Source: Ascochyta rabiei
Taxonomy: Eukaryota; Ascomycota; Dothideomycetes; Pleosporales; Didymellaceae
Direction of reading: 5' to 3'
Assembly: GCF_004011695.2 (NCBI RefSeq)
Contig: NC_082418.1
Coordinates: forward strand, 186,001 to 250,000
DNA: 64,000 nucleotides
Part shown: positions 10,525-22,654 of the stretch, in pieces
How the letters are laid out: each line of letters begins with the position of its first letter
How positions within the stretch are numbered: position 1 is the first letter of the stretch
Position numbers and translations under genes: made by a program
The notes under the pieces: generated by a model
What the model was told of the DNA's origin: nothing
Seen by the model: only the letters and a program-made list of their open reading frames with translations
Database searches by the model: none

Positions 10525-10620
10525 GCACAATTCTACTACGTTCAGGCGCTTGTGTATTTGATTCTTCAATTAGCCAACTACAGAACTGTAGGGACAGGTG
10601 CTTGTACTTGCATGTCACAA

Positions 10621-12121
10621 TCAAGACCTCGGGACCATCAATCGATCCACATCCGCGGCGTATTTTCCGCTCACCCCAACAAATGTGATCTGGTTTGCGC
10701 CTTGCTTCAAATCAACGTTCAAGACACTGCTGCCAGGATCACCTCCTCCATGGGGCAAGAACGCAAGCCTCTGCGTTTTACCATTTACAGTGACATCGGC
10801 GGTCCTCTGGCTCTTATCCCCGTTCAGATGCTTGACTCTGATACTCGTTTTCCCCGCCACGTCCGACTGGACATTGCTGAACACCACCGTACCGCCATCA
10901 GACCCACCGATGTAGCCCGCTGCCTTGCCGCCGGAGCACGTCGAGCACGTGATGACACGCGCATTCTTGCTGAGAGTAGCAGACTCCCCTTCGTACGTGG
11001 TTTCGGCGGGCCCGGAAGACGACGCGCCAGTGCTGGGGTTCAAGATCCAGTTTACCGAGTTCTTGAGCGTGGCTGTGGTGCCGGAGATTGTGAGCGGCAG
11101 CCAGACATACGTGCTGCGCATGAGGTTGCTGCTGACCCACCGATCGCCCATGTACACGAAATTGTCGCCTATGGGTAGAACGAAGGTGGTTTGGGAGCTG
11201 TACGTGTTGGAGCCGCTGTCGGCGAACTTTGCCCATGCTGACCAGGGCCCAGCAAGAGATTTCGCGGTTGCATAGTAATTATCGTTTGGGTTCCAGCCGG
11301 TGAGCTGGGAGGCGAACATGAAATATACGCCGTTTTTTTTGATAACAGCGGGGGCCTCGTACTTCTCGGCGAAGGTATATGTGTTAGACTGCACGGTCAG
11401 GTAATCCGAGGAGAGGGCGTTGATGCGAAGTCCATTCTGGCGCTATGCAAGCGTAAGTCTATGCCCGGAAAGATCTGGGAAGCCTGCAGGTCACTCACAT
11501 CTTCGGTCAATAGGTATGCCTTGTCATCATCATCTACGAAAACACCAGAGTCTCGGCTCTGGTGACCCAACGGTTGCTCACTGCGCAGGTACGTATATTT
11601 GCCGCATACAGTGTTGCTGGTGGCTACGCCAATCTTCGCTTCTTTGTAGTCGCCACTGTCGATGTGCATCCACATGACATACTTCTTAGTTGATTTGTTG
11701 TAGATGACTTTAGGGCGCTCGATGACGCGATTTGGTCCTGTGTCGCCTGATGCAGTCTGTGAGAGCAGAGCCCCTTCATATTTCCACTCAACGAGATTGG
11801 TGGAGGAGTAGCAGTTGACGTTGATGAACGAGTTGCCATTGGTCTTGTCTTCACCAACCCTGGTGATGCATCAGCATGTAGTCACAGTACAAGTAAGAAC
11901 GGAGTCAGCATACCAGTACCACTTGTCCCCATCTTTGAGGATGCCGCCGCCGTGAGCTTGAATGTGCTGACCTGTGTTTGTCTGTATGCCACATGAGTTG
12001 ACTGTATCTAGACAAGACCGTAGGCACTTACTGCGGTCCAAGTGGCCCCAGGAACGATCTGCAGCGAAGCGCTGGCCGCAGAGGCGAGTAGACCGATAAC
12101 CGAAAGGGTGATCGAAAGCAT
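10621..12121 (-). CDS. Secreted GH43 glycosidase, exo-beta-1,3-galactanase-like, with C-terminal CBM35-like domain
   Basis: Four exons, 12032-12121, 11914-11981, 11499-11859 and 10621-11442, splice to 446 residues with all junctions in phase. Residues 1-19 are a signal peptide (MLSITLSVIGLLASAASAS). The five-bladed propeller follows: QAHGGGILKDGDKWYW, then VNCYSSTNLVEW, RPKVIYN, YVMWMHIDSGDY, RDSGVFVDDDDKAYLL and KYEAPAVIKKNGVYFMFAS, whose Glu in EAP is a likely catalytic acid. From about residue 320 a beta-sandwich begins with ETTYEGESATLS and contains GGSDGGTVVF, RVKHLNG and FLPHGGGDPG, as in CBM35 modules. The usual N-terminal GH43 Asp is absent (AHGGG), as known for subfamily 24 galactanases. 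The expected target is plant arabinogalactan side chains. Confidence 0.88.
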
Positions 12122-12178
12122 GGTGGGAGGTCCTCGATATCAAGTTCAAGCGGAGTGTGTCCACATTACAAGTACTTG

Positions 12179-12211
12179 ATTGATTGATTGATCTCATTTA
12201 ACGTTCTGCGG
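12179..12211 (-). mobile_element. 33-bp LINE 3'-end stub with 12-bp target-site duplication
   Basis: The segment (ATTG)3-ATCTCATTTAACGTTCTGCGG is flanked by perfect TACAAGTACTTG copies at 12167-12178 and 12212-12223. It shares the simple tail and the TTTAACGTYCTGYG core with the left end of the 2031-2902 element, so it is best read as an extreme 5'-truncated insertion of the same family. It lies about 58 bp upstream of the GH43 start codon, between it and a TTTATAA box near 12240. Confidence 0.7.
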
Positions 12212-12223
12212 TACAAGTACTTG

Positions 12224-15200
12224 GGTCGCTTGGTCGGGCCTTATAAATAAGCACTTCGGAATCAGCGGGACATCGCACCCCCGTCGTATGTGGAGATACT
12301 GGCACTTGGTCCAGCACTCCATTGATGGAAACAAACTTGTCGTGTCATAAGTACCATCGCGGAGTAAGCGCCACGGTGGGTATATTAGCTCGGCGTTGTC
12401 TGTGGATCGAATTGCGGGGAGCACCAGCGTTCAGCAGCGGCGTTGCTTATTCGAGGTTCCTTGATCTCCACGCGGGCTTTGTCCCGACGCCCGATGGTGT
12501 CATGTTTTTCCTGTTTCGAGTTGAGCTGAACAAACCTTGTGGTGTGGAGCTCGTATACGGTAAGGGTCGGATCAGGAAATGCATCCGCTGACATCCGACT
12601 ACCAATACCATGTCAAGAGAATGTGCACAAGGTTCGATTACCTATTGGGCACTCAAAGTCGCATAGGAAGCTTGACAAAGGGACGCCGAGATTGGAGTGG
12701 TCTAAGCAATGCAGCCTGCAGCCTGTCTATAATCTCCTAATTTACCTTTGCCGATGTCAGTGTGGCTCCTGATCTACAGGTGTAACGTTGCATCCTTTCG
12801 CTACCTAATTATTCGCGTGCGCTAAAACGGTGGACGGCAAATGAAAGAACAGTCCGTAGTCAGCATTCGCCATACTCGCGCTGTCATGTTGCGCTGACAA
12901 AGGTTTGCGCCGAGAAGCTGCCCATTCTGCGCAGGTTGAGACCAGAGTCAGAAGGTGAGCGCTCGTGTTGGTCCCCTGCCATTTCCCTCGCTGCAGACGT
13001 CGCGGCGGCCTGCTGGATATTTTCTTGAGACCTGCAGATGATCGAGGAGAGAAGAGGTGCATGGAGAGGCTTGGTGTCTCGTTGAGCATGATGTCTCTCG
13101 CTCTTGGCACAGCAGGCAGTCGCGAATGATGGAGGAGGCCGTGTAGAGAGCTGTCACCACGAGCCCCGCCTTCTCCTGAGAGCATTCCGGACTGTCGGTC
13201 GCCCACGTAGACACTTCCTCTATGCTCAGAGAACTTTGAGGTACTTCTAGAAGCTATTCATGAGGCTCTCAAGCTTATCTGGTATGTTGCAACCGAGTGT
13301 TGCTGTTGCTGTAGGGGTGCTGTCGGTGGAGTCGTCCGCGGGGCTGGCAGCGAAACTCAACACCGAAGAGCCATCACCTACCCGCTCGCTGCAGTCTCAC
13401 CCCCACCGCCACACCGCCGCCAGCACATCCTCTTTACCCACATCCTCCGCTATGCCTTCACGAGTGAGGTGATTGTAATCGTCCTCGGCGTCACCGGCAG
13501 CCGTGTGATGTTGCCGTCGTGGGCGAACTTCGTGCTTCCTTTGCCTCCTCGTCCTGACCGCTCGCGACTTCAGATGCTCTTCTACTTTGCCCTGAAGCAT
13601 CCAAAAAGTTATCCTCAGCTCCGCCAGAGCATGTACGGTCCCAATTGAGCTTGTTGCTACCATTGCCCTCTTTGACGGTCAGGTATGGACCTCCGAGCAG
13701 CCGGCAGGAGCACCGCGCCCGTTGCACGACCTTCGAGAAGAGGCACCGCCTCTTTCAGATACCACTGCAATTATTCCTGGTCTCTCGGTGTACCCTGGAG
13801 CTTCTGTGCGGTTTGCGCTGACTTGGCTGGCAAAGCATATCAAGCGCAGCAGCGGCGACCCCACCTTGGCAGCACAAGATGCACGACAGCTTCGAAATTT
13901 TGCTCCTGTCACGAATCCAAATCTCCGAGATGATTCCATACGGGCGCCTCAATGCCCTGGCGCCTACATAACGGAAGGGTTTTCTTTGCGTTATAAGTCG
14001 CTTCTCCTCGATGTCGAGTCTGTGTTTGCGAGAATTGATTCGCAGTGCGCCTTGATGCTCGTCCAAAAGTGGCACAGTGGTACATCTCTTTGTTATCTCC
14101 TTGCACAAAGGACAGCCGCAAGCCGGTCATTCGCCATTGTTGTCTCAAAAGATCCATCCCTTACGCCCTTAGAGTGTCCCAAACTTCTGCTCGGCCACCT
14201 TGTTTCTCCCAAGCTTCGACAGCATTCTCCCGTTACATGTGTCTGGTCTCGCTCGGCTTCACACGATTTGGCCTTGAGAGCGAGCCATCATCAGCCCACC
14301 TGGTGCGTTTACCAAAGATGATCAGCGTCGTTACAGGGAAAAGAAGGGTGCGGAAGGGCGGTCGTTGCGGTTCGAAGGTACCTGTCAGACCAGCAAAAAC
14401 AGCAACGGACTTGAGACCTGCTTCGGCAGATAAAGCAAATCCGTCTTCGTTCTCCAGGAAATACAGCGATGGAAATGCGAGCGATGAACAAGGCCGATCC
14501 AAGCGCGAGATGTTCGCACAGAAGAGATGAGCTGCACTTTGAGAGCGAATCCCCCTTGCCTGGTGCAGATCCTCCATGCGTTCGCATCTGGACAAACATA
14601 TTGGACGATGAGACAAGATGAGACGATCTCAGGGGCTGCTCGCGGCGGAACATCACTCGAAAGACTAGAAAAGATCTCAACATTGGGAATAGACAATCCG
14701 GACTTTAGAAATACTGTCTTTCGCCCTCCAAGTCGTTTGGGAACTTACGCTAAAACATGCGCTGGTATTCCTCTACAATGCCTGGGCGCAAGCTCGCTCT
14801 GAGCCATTATGCTGCTCTTAGAGCAGAATGGAGCCGTGCTTCAAAGAGCAGCCCAGGCTTGTTATAGAGCAGCAAGAACACACCTTGCGCTAGTCTCTTA
14901 GTTCTTGGTCACTCGCAAGCCATTGTGGGCATCATCTTTCAAGCCTACAAGACCCTCGAAGTGCTTGGCATCGTAGACACTCGGTTAGGCCCACCATGTT
15001 GAAGCTACAACAGAGCGGTGCTAGGCTTCTTCTAAGCAAAAGAGATTTTAATCTCTCCTCCCCTAGAAGAGACGCCTTGCCTTTGCGCCAGCTCCAGTCA
15101 TCGAAGTCTTGTTGAAGCTGGACGAGGAACACGAATGGCTGCTGATGTTAGGGGCAGATACGAGCTAGCGTTATGCTGTCGCCTCAGCACCTTAACAACC

Positions 15201-16541
15201 TCTTACGTTGTCATATATATCCTTGTGTGCTAACTCCTAGCTGTTATCAGCAGTCAATTCACGTGAGGTGGGCGGAGTGTGAGGCATTAAAGTGTTGTTC
15301 TAAGTTTGTCTACAGCTAGTCTAGTCTGGCAGAACGCAACTTGATGCTGAACACCCCCTTCTAAATTGGTATCCTAATTCTTGTTCTGTTTACTTCGTGT
15401 GTCTATTGCGATTTGCGGTCAGGGAAGGCGGGAAGGAGTTGCTGTCTAAGAGAACAAACGCTGTGGTGGGACGGGTAATTAAGTGGTCTGCAATCAACGT
15501 CAGCTTAACCCAGCAGCATTGACAAGATACCTGGACTGGATAGCATAATTTTAGTCTCCCCTAGACCTGGTCCCAGCAGTACCCGGTGTGATCTGCCGCG
15601 CTGTGCTCCCCCTAAAAAAAAACCTTGGCGCCTGCTATGGCACCGTGTGCCTACGATGGGGGCGTGCGCTCCAAAACAGCAACAAAAATTGTCAAAGAGT
15701 TGCTCTAGTAATCCACAACAAATAGCGATGTGCACGAGCTGTCCATCGGTTTCTCCGCAGGCAGGGTGGGAGGGACCTGTCGAAGGGAGGCTCGCACAGC
15801 CAGATCGAGACCGGAGGATTCGAGGATGTGCGAACAGTCCTCATGACAGAAATTTGCACATGTTTTGGAACGAGGTTCGAGGTCCAGGACAAATTATGTG
15901 CGTAACAGATGCCGGGTTGGTGTCGTGGCTCAGTGGAGCTTCTGGTCCGAAGACAGACCATCAACACCGTGGCAGCCTGTTGGCGTTATGAGAAAAGACG
16001 CACCGACATATAAACTGCGTTTCACAGTGCACACTTAAAGAAGACATAAATAGACAAAGCTTGCTAACCAAGAGTACTGACAAAGATTTCGTTACGTTGT
16101 TGAACAGCACGCATTCAGATTGTTTACAAAGCACAAGGGATATTAGGTGTGGGATTCAATTTAGCTCAAAGCTGGCGTAAGGAACCATTGTGCTCAGTTC
16201 TAACAAGAAGAGAACTGCTGACAACCCCTCAGCCCTATCTTTAGCTCGAACTCTGAGCTCAAAGGCTATCAAGTACGCTCTCACTGAACTGATGCTCGCA
16301 GCCGCCGCCGTCGTTGTTGACTCTGTCGACTATAGAACATCCTAACCCGGAACCTTTAACCCCTACGTACATGCGTCTTAAGGTTAAGCCCCACCACGCT
16401 TGAACCAGTCGTCTACTCCGCTTGTGTAGGACGTCCTCCCTTAGGTCTGAAAGTACGCCTTTAAGTTGAGATTGCCATTATTGTATTCTCCCTTGTCACT
16501 GCCCCTCCTAACCTTCTCCGCTCCACGAACAGCGTCTGTTC
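12224..16541. other. Gene-poor stretch
   Basis: No gene can be supported in 4.3 kb. A plus-strand frame at about 13460-13650 and another at 13722-14321 look weakly protein-like but show no family motif and no clean start. Around 14800-15500 there is decayed sequence with short palindromes, for example AGAGATTTTAATCTCT near 15045. It may contain gene or transposon relics. Confidence 0.4.
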
Positions 16542-16904
16542 CTATTCCTCTAGCTTGTCCTGCTCGTTCATCTCCTCGAGTCTCGCGAGGTCAGCCTCCA
16601 GCTCGCGGCGTAGCTGCGCCCGGTGCTCTGCGCCCCTTCTGGCAGCCACAGCAGGTTCTTGCACCTGGATGGCCGTCTCGTAGCTACGACTGTTCATCAT
16701 CTCCAGCCACTCGCGTTGTTGCTGGGCGACGACAGCGAGGGCTGCGCGGTATTCTCGTTGCTGCTGCTGCGCAGCGCGAGCAAGTTGCCAGTCGGCAACA
16801 ATGCGCAAGACGTAGAGCAGAACTTGGACCCAGATAAAGGCGGCGGCGAGGAAGATGGCGACCTCCCACCGGGCGAAAGCGGAAACTGTGGTGCTGGCAG
16901 GCAT
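16542..16904 (-). CDS. Small single-pass membrane protein with coiled-coil tail
   Basis: 120 residues from the Met at 16904; the longer upstream frame looks like leader sequence, and this Met sits in a good ATGCC context. After a short MPASTTVSAFARWE head there is one transmembrane helix (VAIFLAAAFIWVQVLLYVL). The remaining 85 residues are a Gln/Arg/Glu-rich amphipathic helix (AAQQQQREY, VVAQQQREWLEMM, LRRELEADLARLEEMNEQ) likely to form a coiled coil. I recognise no family. The layout (short lumenal end, one helix, coiled coil) resembles tail-anchor-like organelle proteins but this is only a guess. Confidence 0.5.
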   Translation of the reverse strand: MPASTTVSAFARWEVAIFLAAAFIWVQVLLYVLRIVADWQLARAAQQQQREYRAALAVVAQQQREWLEMMNSRSYETAIQVQEPAVAARRGAEHRAQLRRELEADLARLEEMNEQDKLEE

Positions 16905-18793
16905 TGTTGAAGTTTTTCGACGGTGTTTGAAGGCGGAAACGGGGTAGGTGAACAGCGTGAAGGACGCCGAAAGGATTTGTGTATAGAGTTGACTTGATGA
17001 TGAATTCTGATAGAGACAAAGTGATTTAGAGTGGCAGATAAGTTCACAGGAAGGGACTTGAAAGCAATCAAGAGTTTGCACGGGGTAAGAGATTTATCAC
17101 TACATAGCTTTGACCTTCACCTCAACTCAAAAAACCCAGCCTTTTCACTGATGAGCATTAGAAATGGATCGGAACACAAAAACATAGGAAAATAGTGAAA
17201 GACACACCTTAGTGATATACCCGCAGGCTTGTTTCACAATCAGCTTGCACGACCATGTGTAGACGTGCATAATGATGGTGACTCCATAACCTACGCTAGA
17301 CATCAGAAGGGTTAGTCAGACACATCGCAAAGATTGAACACGACATACATCAATTGGAGAGTGCACAGGGAGTGTCATCAAAGAGCCAGTCTGAGAAGGA
17401 TCGCAGCCGCCCGGCTCATCATGAGCATAAGCTACGAGCGGGGCGGTCGCCAGCGCTCACCATGCAGGCTGTGGCCAACTTTGCCTCAATTTCAGTCAAC
17501 ACAATGATCAAACCGAAATATTTGGGGCTCTCAAGCCCACTTACTGTATCGAAAGTGCAGCAAAGCCGCCACCTGGTCTCCGTGGCGACAACCTTCAGGA
17601 ATCTAGGCGGCAAGACGACGTCAAGTATTCGCTGATCAAGGTTTTTTGTTGTCCGGAGATCCGCTGGAGAAATGACAGGCGAACCTGGAAGAATAAGAAT
17701 ATAGGTAGGTTTGAGAAAAGGAGAAGCTGTGGTAGCAACTGGGCTTTTGTAATTCTATAATAGCACGCTACGGTAGTCGGCAATCAAATCGCCGAAGGAG
17801 CTATGACTGGGGTGGGTAGGCGCGGTGAGTCGAATTGGCATATGCGGCAGGGGCGATTAGGCAAGAGATTGTCAGGCTGACTCCATGCGCAGCTCACAAC
17901 AACACGTATTCGAGGCTACTATTAGGTTACAATGAACGCATTTAACAGATTCTCCTGAGACCAGCCCCCACAGCATATGTGCAACCGCCATATCAGACCC
18001 TACTCAGGTTGTTATTAGAAAGTCGACCAGACCATGGTCAAAACGACCTTGCATCCGTCATCCGTGAAAGTTGTCGACAGTGTTCCATGAGCCCATTGCC
18101 CTAGATTCGGTAATTCAAGACCTACTTCCTTCTTGCCTTTTGCAATTGCTCTCATTATCTTCACGATTTCCACACCCCTCCTGGTCTGCGTGTCCTGGCC
18201 GGTCCCAATGCTGGTTGACATTGTGCTGAAAGCCCAGGTTGCATGTCTAGACAAGACCGATCAGCAACGACCTCAGCTTCTATCCTTTGCAGAACGATAC
18301 CTGGGTAGGATTATTCTCCGTAATCTGGTTGAACCACGCTTCTCCAGGCGTGAGTGAGAGGTTCGTGCCAGGCAACAGCGCGGAGAAAGAGGGCGAGCAC
18401 GTCATTCCAGTCGCCCCAGTGTCCTTCGTCCATCGCGAAGTTGACTGCTTAGACTATGCTCGTGACAATAGGGTCAATCTGGAGAGGATTGCGCAGCTCT
18501 TCACCCATGTGTTGGTCAACCCAGACAAGGGTTCAGGATCTCCTTCTTCTCGCACTGCCTGCGAATCATCCTGAGGGGCCTGAACATAACGAGACGGTGT
18601 GGAGTTTGCAACAAGTTAATGACTGTTACTTTTCGTCTCAAAAACACACTTGCTCCAGGCGGAGGGATGACAGTCCGGGTCCGGTGGGCAAAGACGGGCA
18701 CGTTGGTGCCCGGCATTTTTACCGGGAGAGCACCGCCGGATAAGACCTGGCCAGAAGGCGTCCCAAAGACAAGATTGTGCTAAACAAATGGCC
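16905..18793. other. Gene-poor stretch with unresolved minus-strand coding-like pieces
   Basis: Two minus-strand fragments look protein-like. One at about 17420-17700 reads PPRFLKVVATETRWRLCC and is followed by intron-like signals. The other, at about 18310-18450, contains MDEGHWGDWNDVLALFLR. Both are broken by stops and I could not join them into a gene. They may be remains of one degraded gene. Confidence 0.3.
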
Positions 18794-19219
18794 TTACACC
18801 ACTTGCTTGACCACTATGTACCACTTTTTGATCAATTGGGCACCAATAGCTGCCAGGTATGACGCCAATCTTGAACCCAGCGGACTGCGGACAATGGAGC
18901 CATCAGGGGCGATGTGAGAAGAGCCTGTGGCGTGGCCAATGGTATCCGGGGAGGCAAATGATGATACAGGTATGATCAGAGATCTTGTGTTGTGTAATGT
19001 ATTTCCGAGAGAGCTTCGAGGTGGGGCCGGACTCGGGGCTTGAGAGTGCTGAAGGTTGCAGGCGTTCGGGAAGTGGCCACAAAGGCTCTGGATAGGATAA
19101 TGTGCCTTGAATTGCTGCATGTAGTTTAAGTAATCTGTTTCTAGAGCTGAACCTGAATATGAAGCCGATACGTTTGCGACCTCAGCTTTCGGTGTGGTAG
19201 GAGGATGATTGGTAGACAT
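18794..19219 (-). CDS. Hypothetical protein
   Basis: 141 residues from the Met at 19219 (MSTNHPPTTPKAEVANVS). Composition is Ser/Pro/Ala-rich and probably disordered, with a more ordered end (RLASYLAAIGAQLIKKWY). No domain, signal peptide or membrane segment is evident. It is supported only by an uninterrupted frame with a plausible start, so it could be chance. Confidence 0.3.
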   Translation of the reverse strand: MSTNHPPTTPKAEVANVSASYSGSALETDYLNYMQQFKAHYPIQSLCGHFPNACNLQHSQAPSPAPPRSSLGNTLHNTRSLIIPVSSFASPDTIGHATGSSHIAPDGSIVRSPLGSRLASYLAAIGAQLIKKWYIVVKQVV

Positions 19220-20189
19220 AGTAGGATAGGATTGAGCAGCAAGGAGCAAGATCTTGCTGTTGAACTGAACTGTGGCGGGGAAAGATGTGAGAGGCTAATT
19301 CCTAGTCAAGGTTTCGGGACAAAATTTATGCACGAGTTGGTGGCTTGACCAGCAAGCTTAGACACACGTGACGCACACATTCACTGGACCTCCCAGACGC
19401 TTCAAAAAGCTTTTTGGAAGCCACTTTCAGTCGATCAGGAGCAGGTACAAGGTCATCAGCCGCTCAGCTATCTAAATTTGTTATAAATTCATGATTCCAG
19501 CAGCCTGCGAGTATTCGGACCATACCTGGCCCCTATGCCCATGGCCTGCATATATTCTATTCACCAAGCATAGCCGCCTGTCTCGCCGAGATGACTTATC
19601 TGGCCCCAATGATTCTGCTGCCGAGCTGTTTGAACAGCACTAATACCAAAACCACTGACAATGCAGAGAATTTCCTTGCCTTCGTGAACCTGTTTAAAAA
19701 ATGCTCTTGATTGATTGATGCATGACACGGTGCAAGCCGGAAGTTCAACATGTAACGACATCGAAGACATCTAGTCAACTGCGTCTTATTGTTGCCTTGT
19801 TGGTTTAACAGGAGCATCAGGTAGGATTAGCCTCGAGTATGGTTTTGAGATCATCAGTCACTCAATTCACTGTGGTCGCCGCAGATTTGCAGAAAAAGAA
19901 GCTTCGTTGCAGCAGATCGTCGAGAGAGTTCCCAGCTTGCCTCGTTGGCAACGAAGAAATTGCCACGGATAGGCCTGATATTCTCGACTCTTGACGCGCC
20001 ACCTGCTTCTATCCCCAAATATCAGAAGGGATTCTTTCTTGTCACTTATTACAGCATTGTAGGCCGCCGCGCGTCCTTCTGGAAGGCTTCGGCGCCAGCA
20101 CTTCAGCGCCTTCTCCAGATGTGCGAAAAATGGACGCTGACAACACCGACAAACGACTTACAGCTCTCTCCGGCCGCCACTCAATGCTT

Positions 20190-20555
20190 TCCCCTCCCCT
20201 TGTCCATCTCAATCTGCGCCACCTTCTCGATGTGCTCCTCCTTGAGCGTGTGCCGAACTGGTAGCAGCGATGGCAGCGATAGTAGCGAAGGTTCCGACAA
20301 GCATACCGGGACGGAGGAAGGGCCAGTGGCGGAGAACATTCAGGCGCCTACAAGGAGATTGTTATGATCAGCGGCGCATCCCACATGGGAACAAGCGGAT
20401 ACACACAGCTCAATAGCCTTTTCGGCACCCTCTTGACCCCACCTTAAGACTACAGCGAGTCTCTTCTTCTCACCTTTGGCGAGCTCAGTCCGTTCGACGG
20501 GCACAGCCCAGATAGCTTTGCAGAAGTTGAAGATTTTGACATTTTTGGTGGACAT
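20190..20555 (-). CDS. Possible very small spliced gene
   Basis: A first exon 20474-20555 (MSTKNVKIFNFCKAIWAVPV...) ends at a good donor gtgagaag. Possible acceptors downstream are cttgtag near 20356 and gctaccag near 20260; the latter leads to a charged tail ending GRGKH before a TGA near 20190. The upstream leader is AT-rich. No family recognised and the exon choice is uncertain. The rest of 19220-20473 shows nothing else I can support. Confidence 0.25.
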
Positions 20556-21787
20556 TTTGGGTGTGTATTTGGGTTTTTATGATTTAATTTGTGTGTGAAA
20601 AGGGTAAAAGTATGAATCTGGGTTGATTTCAACGAGCAGACCTCGCACCAAATCTTGATCAAGGTGAGCGGGAGTCTGGCTGGAGAGAATTGAGACCGCG
20701 AGAACGACAGCATGAAGACATCGCCACAGAAGGGTCAAATTGACTATTATAAATGAACGTTTCCAGAAACGAAAGGTCACGGAGTAAAATAAAACATTGA
20801 TATAAGAGGACGCACCAAGAGCACATCACTCCACCAGACTAAGTAATTTCACCCCTGACGTTTGCGCTGGAGCTTATAGAGCAACTTTGCTTGATCTTGA
20901 CTGCTAGGTCCCAGATGCTTAAGTTCAATCAGGAAAAACCGTGGCGCAATCGCATAATATGCTTCATCCCAAGTCTCGCACAACTCTTCGAGCATATTTT
21001 GAAAGGGCCACATTGACGAGATGCTTCGACGTGAGAAGACGCGGTCGCACGTTTTTCAGCGTCTGTACTGAGTTGGAGCTCTGCAGAACGTTCGTTCAAG
21101 CTTTGGTCTCGACCATTTGCCCTCATCATGAGTTCTTCAATCATCCTGCACTTGCCACATACCAAGCAACAGCAGAATCTCTTCGACAAGTTGCAGTAAA
21201 TATATTGCCTTTGGGATTGGGGAAACACAAAGGATCGTCATGAATGGACTGCAAATTTCAGCGTCACCAAAATAAGCAGAGAAGAAAATGATACTCCCGT
21301 TTATGTAGACACTCCTATTCTACTGTGTAGTGAGAGAGCGCATGAACACATGGAAGCATACAGGGTATTTAATTCTGTGCTTAGCACGGATGCTAAACTG
21401 GTCACGAGCAAGCTCGGCAGCAAGAAAAGATAGCTATTTTACCGGTTCCACCGTCTAAGGGAGCCGCAAAGAAGACGGAGAAGCTTTGAGGGGGCGAAGA
21501 GGCTTCTTTATACTTGCAGGCAGCAGCGCTTGGATTATGAGTTAGCTCGCTGCCCGGTGCATGTTCGGGAGCAGCTGGCAGCCCATCACCTGTGCTCAAA
21601 GAAACGGTGACATCGAAAGAGGCAAAAGTACTATACCCGTTTGAATAGAGCTACTCCTAGCTACTTTCACGTTCCTACTCGAACTTGGTACTTTCGTCAC
21701 AGTCCTTTGCAGATCACTGTCTATACGTTCCACCACTTCTTCAATACCACTACGTACTACCCAAGCTTACGCTCACAACCAGCAACA
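20556..21787. other. Intergenic, no supported gene
   Basis: Short frames only. The last 150 bp before 21788 is pyrimidine-rich and ends CAGCAACA before an ATG, which fits a promoter and leader for the next gene. Confidence 0.4.
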
Positions 21788-22320
21788 ATGGCATCGCCTA
21801 CCAACCCTCTCCTACCGCTGGATGTGTTGCTTCCTGCGCTTATCCCACGCGTTCCTGCCCGTCTCCAAGTTTCGGTCCGCCGTTCCAACGAACACTACCA
21901 AGTCATCGACGACAAGATTCAAAAACTCGCTCCTCAAAATACCAAGGGTAACATCACGGCTTGACTCGGCCAGCACGAAGCTTCGGTACATAAGGCAAAG
22001 TTTCGCATGGCACTCAACCTGCGGGACCTAGAAGAGCACATCCGTTCTTGCTCAGAAACGAGCATCAAGGGTGAAGTCGACATGCCGAGGATGCAGTATA
22101 GCTTCCTTCACCATGTCCTTCACGATGTACGCCCGTATATTAAGTCTTGTTCTTTGATCCGTATACTGGATATCCTGACTAGTTCTCACGGATGGACCAT
22201 TTACAGATGACAAATGATCGACAATGTTTGCGAGCTACTACGCTTCGAGTGTGGCATTTTCTATTGAGGTCAGCGGATCTCCCAAATTTGAGATACCCGT
22301 ATGAGCGAAAATTTGACTAG
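21788..22320 (+). CDS. Hypothetical helical protein with an in-frame TGA or a weak-donor intron
   Basis: The ATG at 21788 lies in a good context (CAACAATGGC). The frame reads MASPTNPLLPLDVLLPALIP, then helical sequence, meets TGA at 21962-21964, and then continues open in the same frame (HEASVHKAKFRMALNLRDLEEHIRSCS) to a good donor gtacgc at 22127. After acceptor tttacag (22206) a last exon 22207-22320 ends in TAG. The TGA could be removed by a 72-nt in-frame intron 21902-21973 with a good branch and acceptor (ttgactcggccag) but a poor donor (gtcatc). Otherwise it is a nonsense change. No family recognised. It is the first of three short plus-strand genes in a row. Confidence 0.4.
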
Positions 22321-22654
22321 CCTTGGCTCAGTGATCTCTAGGAATAGGTTACGGCCTATCCATAGCTTCCATAATAATTATAATCAATTTAATGAAATCC
22401 TTTCACTTGACCATTTGCACGTGCTATGCGCGAGCGGTATTAACAGCGAATCTCTCATAAATGCAATCCCGACGCAGCTTAGGACGTGCACGCCTAAATT
22501 CATCAGTGAAAAAAGCCTTAGCGGTGTTTGCAGCGCCTGCTCTGTATATCAGGCTCCGTGTGTCACATTTTCCCCCTACTACCACCACCACCATCCTTTC
22601 TACCTCTCAGTCCTCCCGACATTTAATTACAGCTCCACCGTTATATCGATCAGA

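Noticed and set aside
13722..14321. 199-codon plus-strand frame in the gene-poor region
   Set aside because: No domain features, no splice support and equally long frames on the other strand.
19707..19720. Third (TTGA)n LINE tail
   Set aside because: It lacks the TTTAACGTYCTGYG core and I see no flanking direct repeat.
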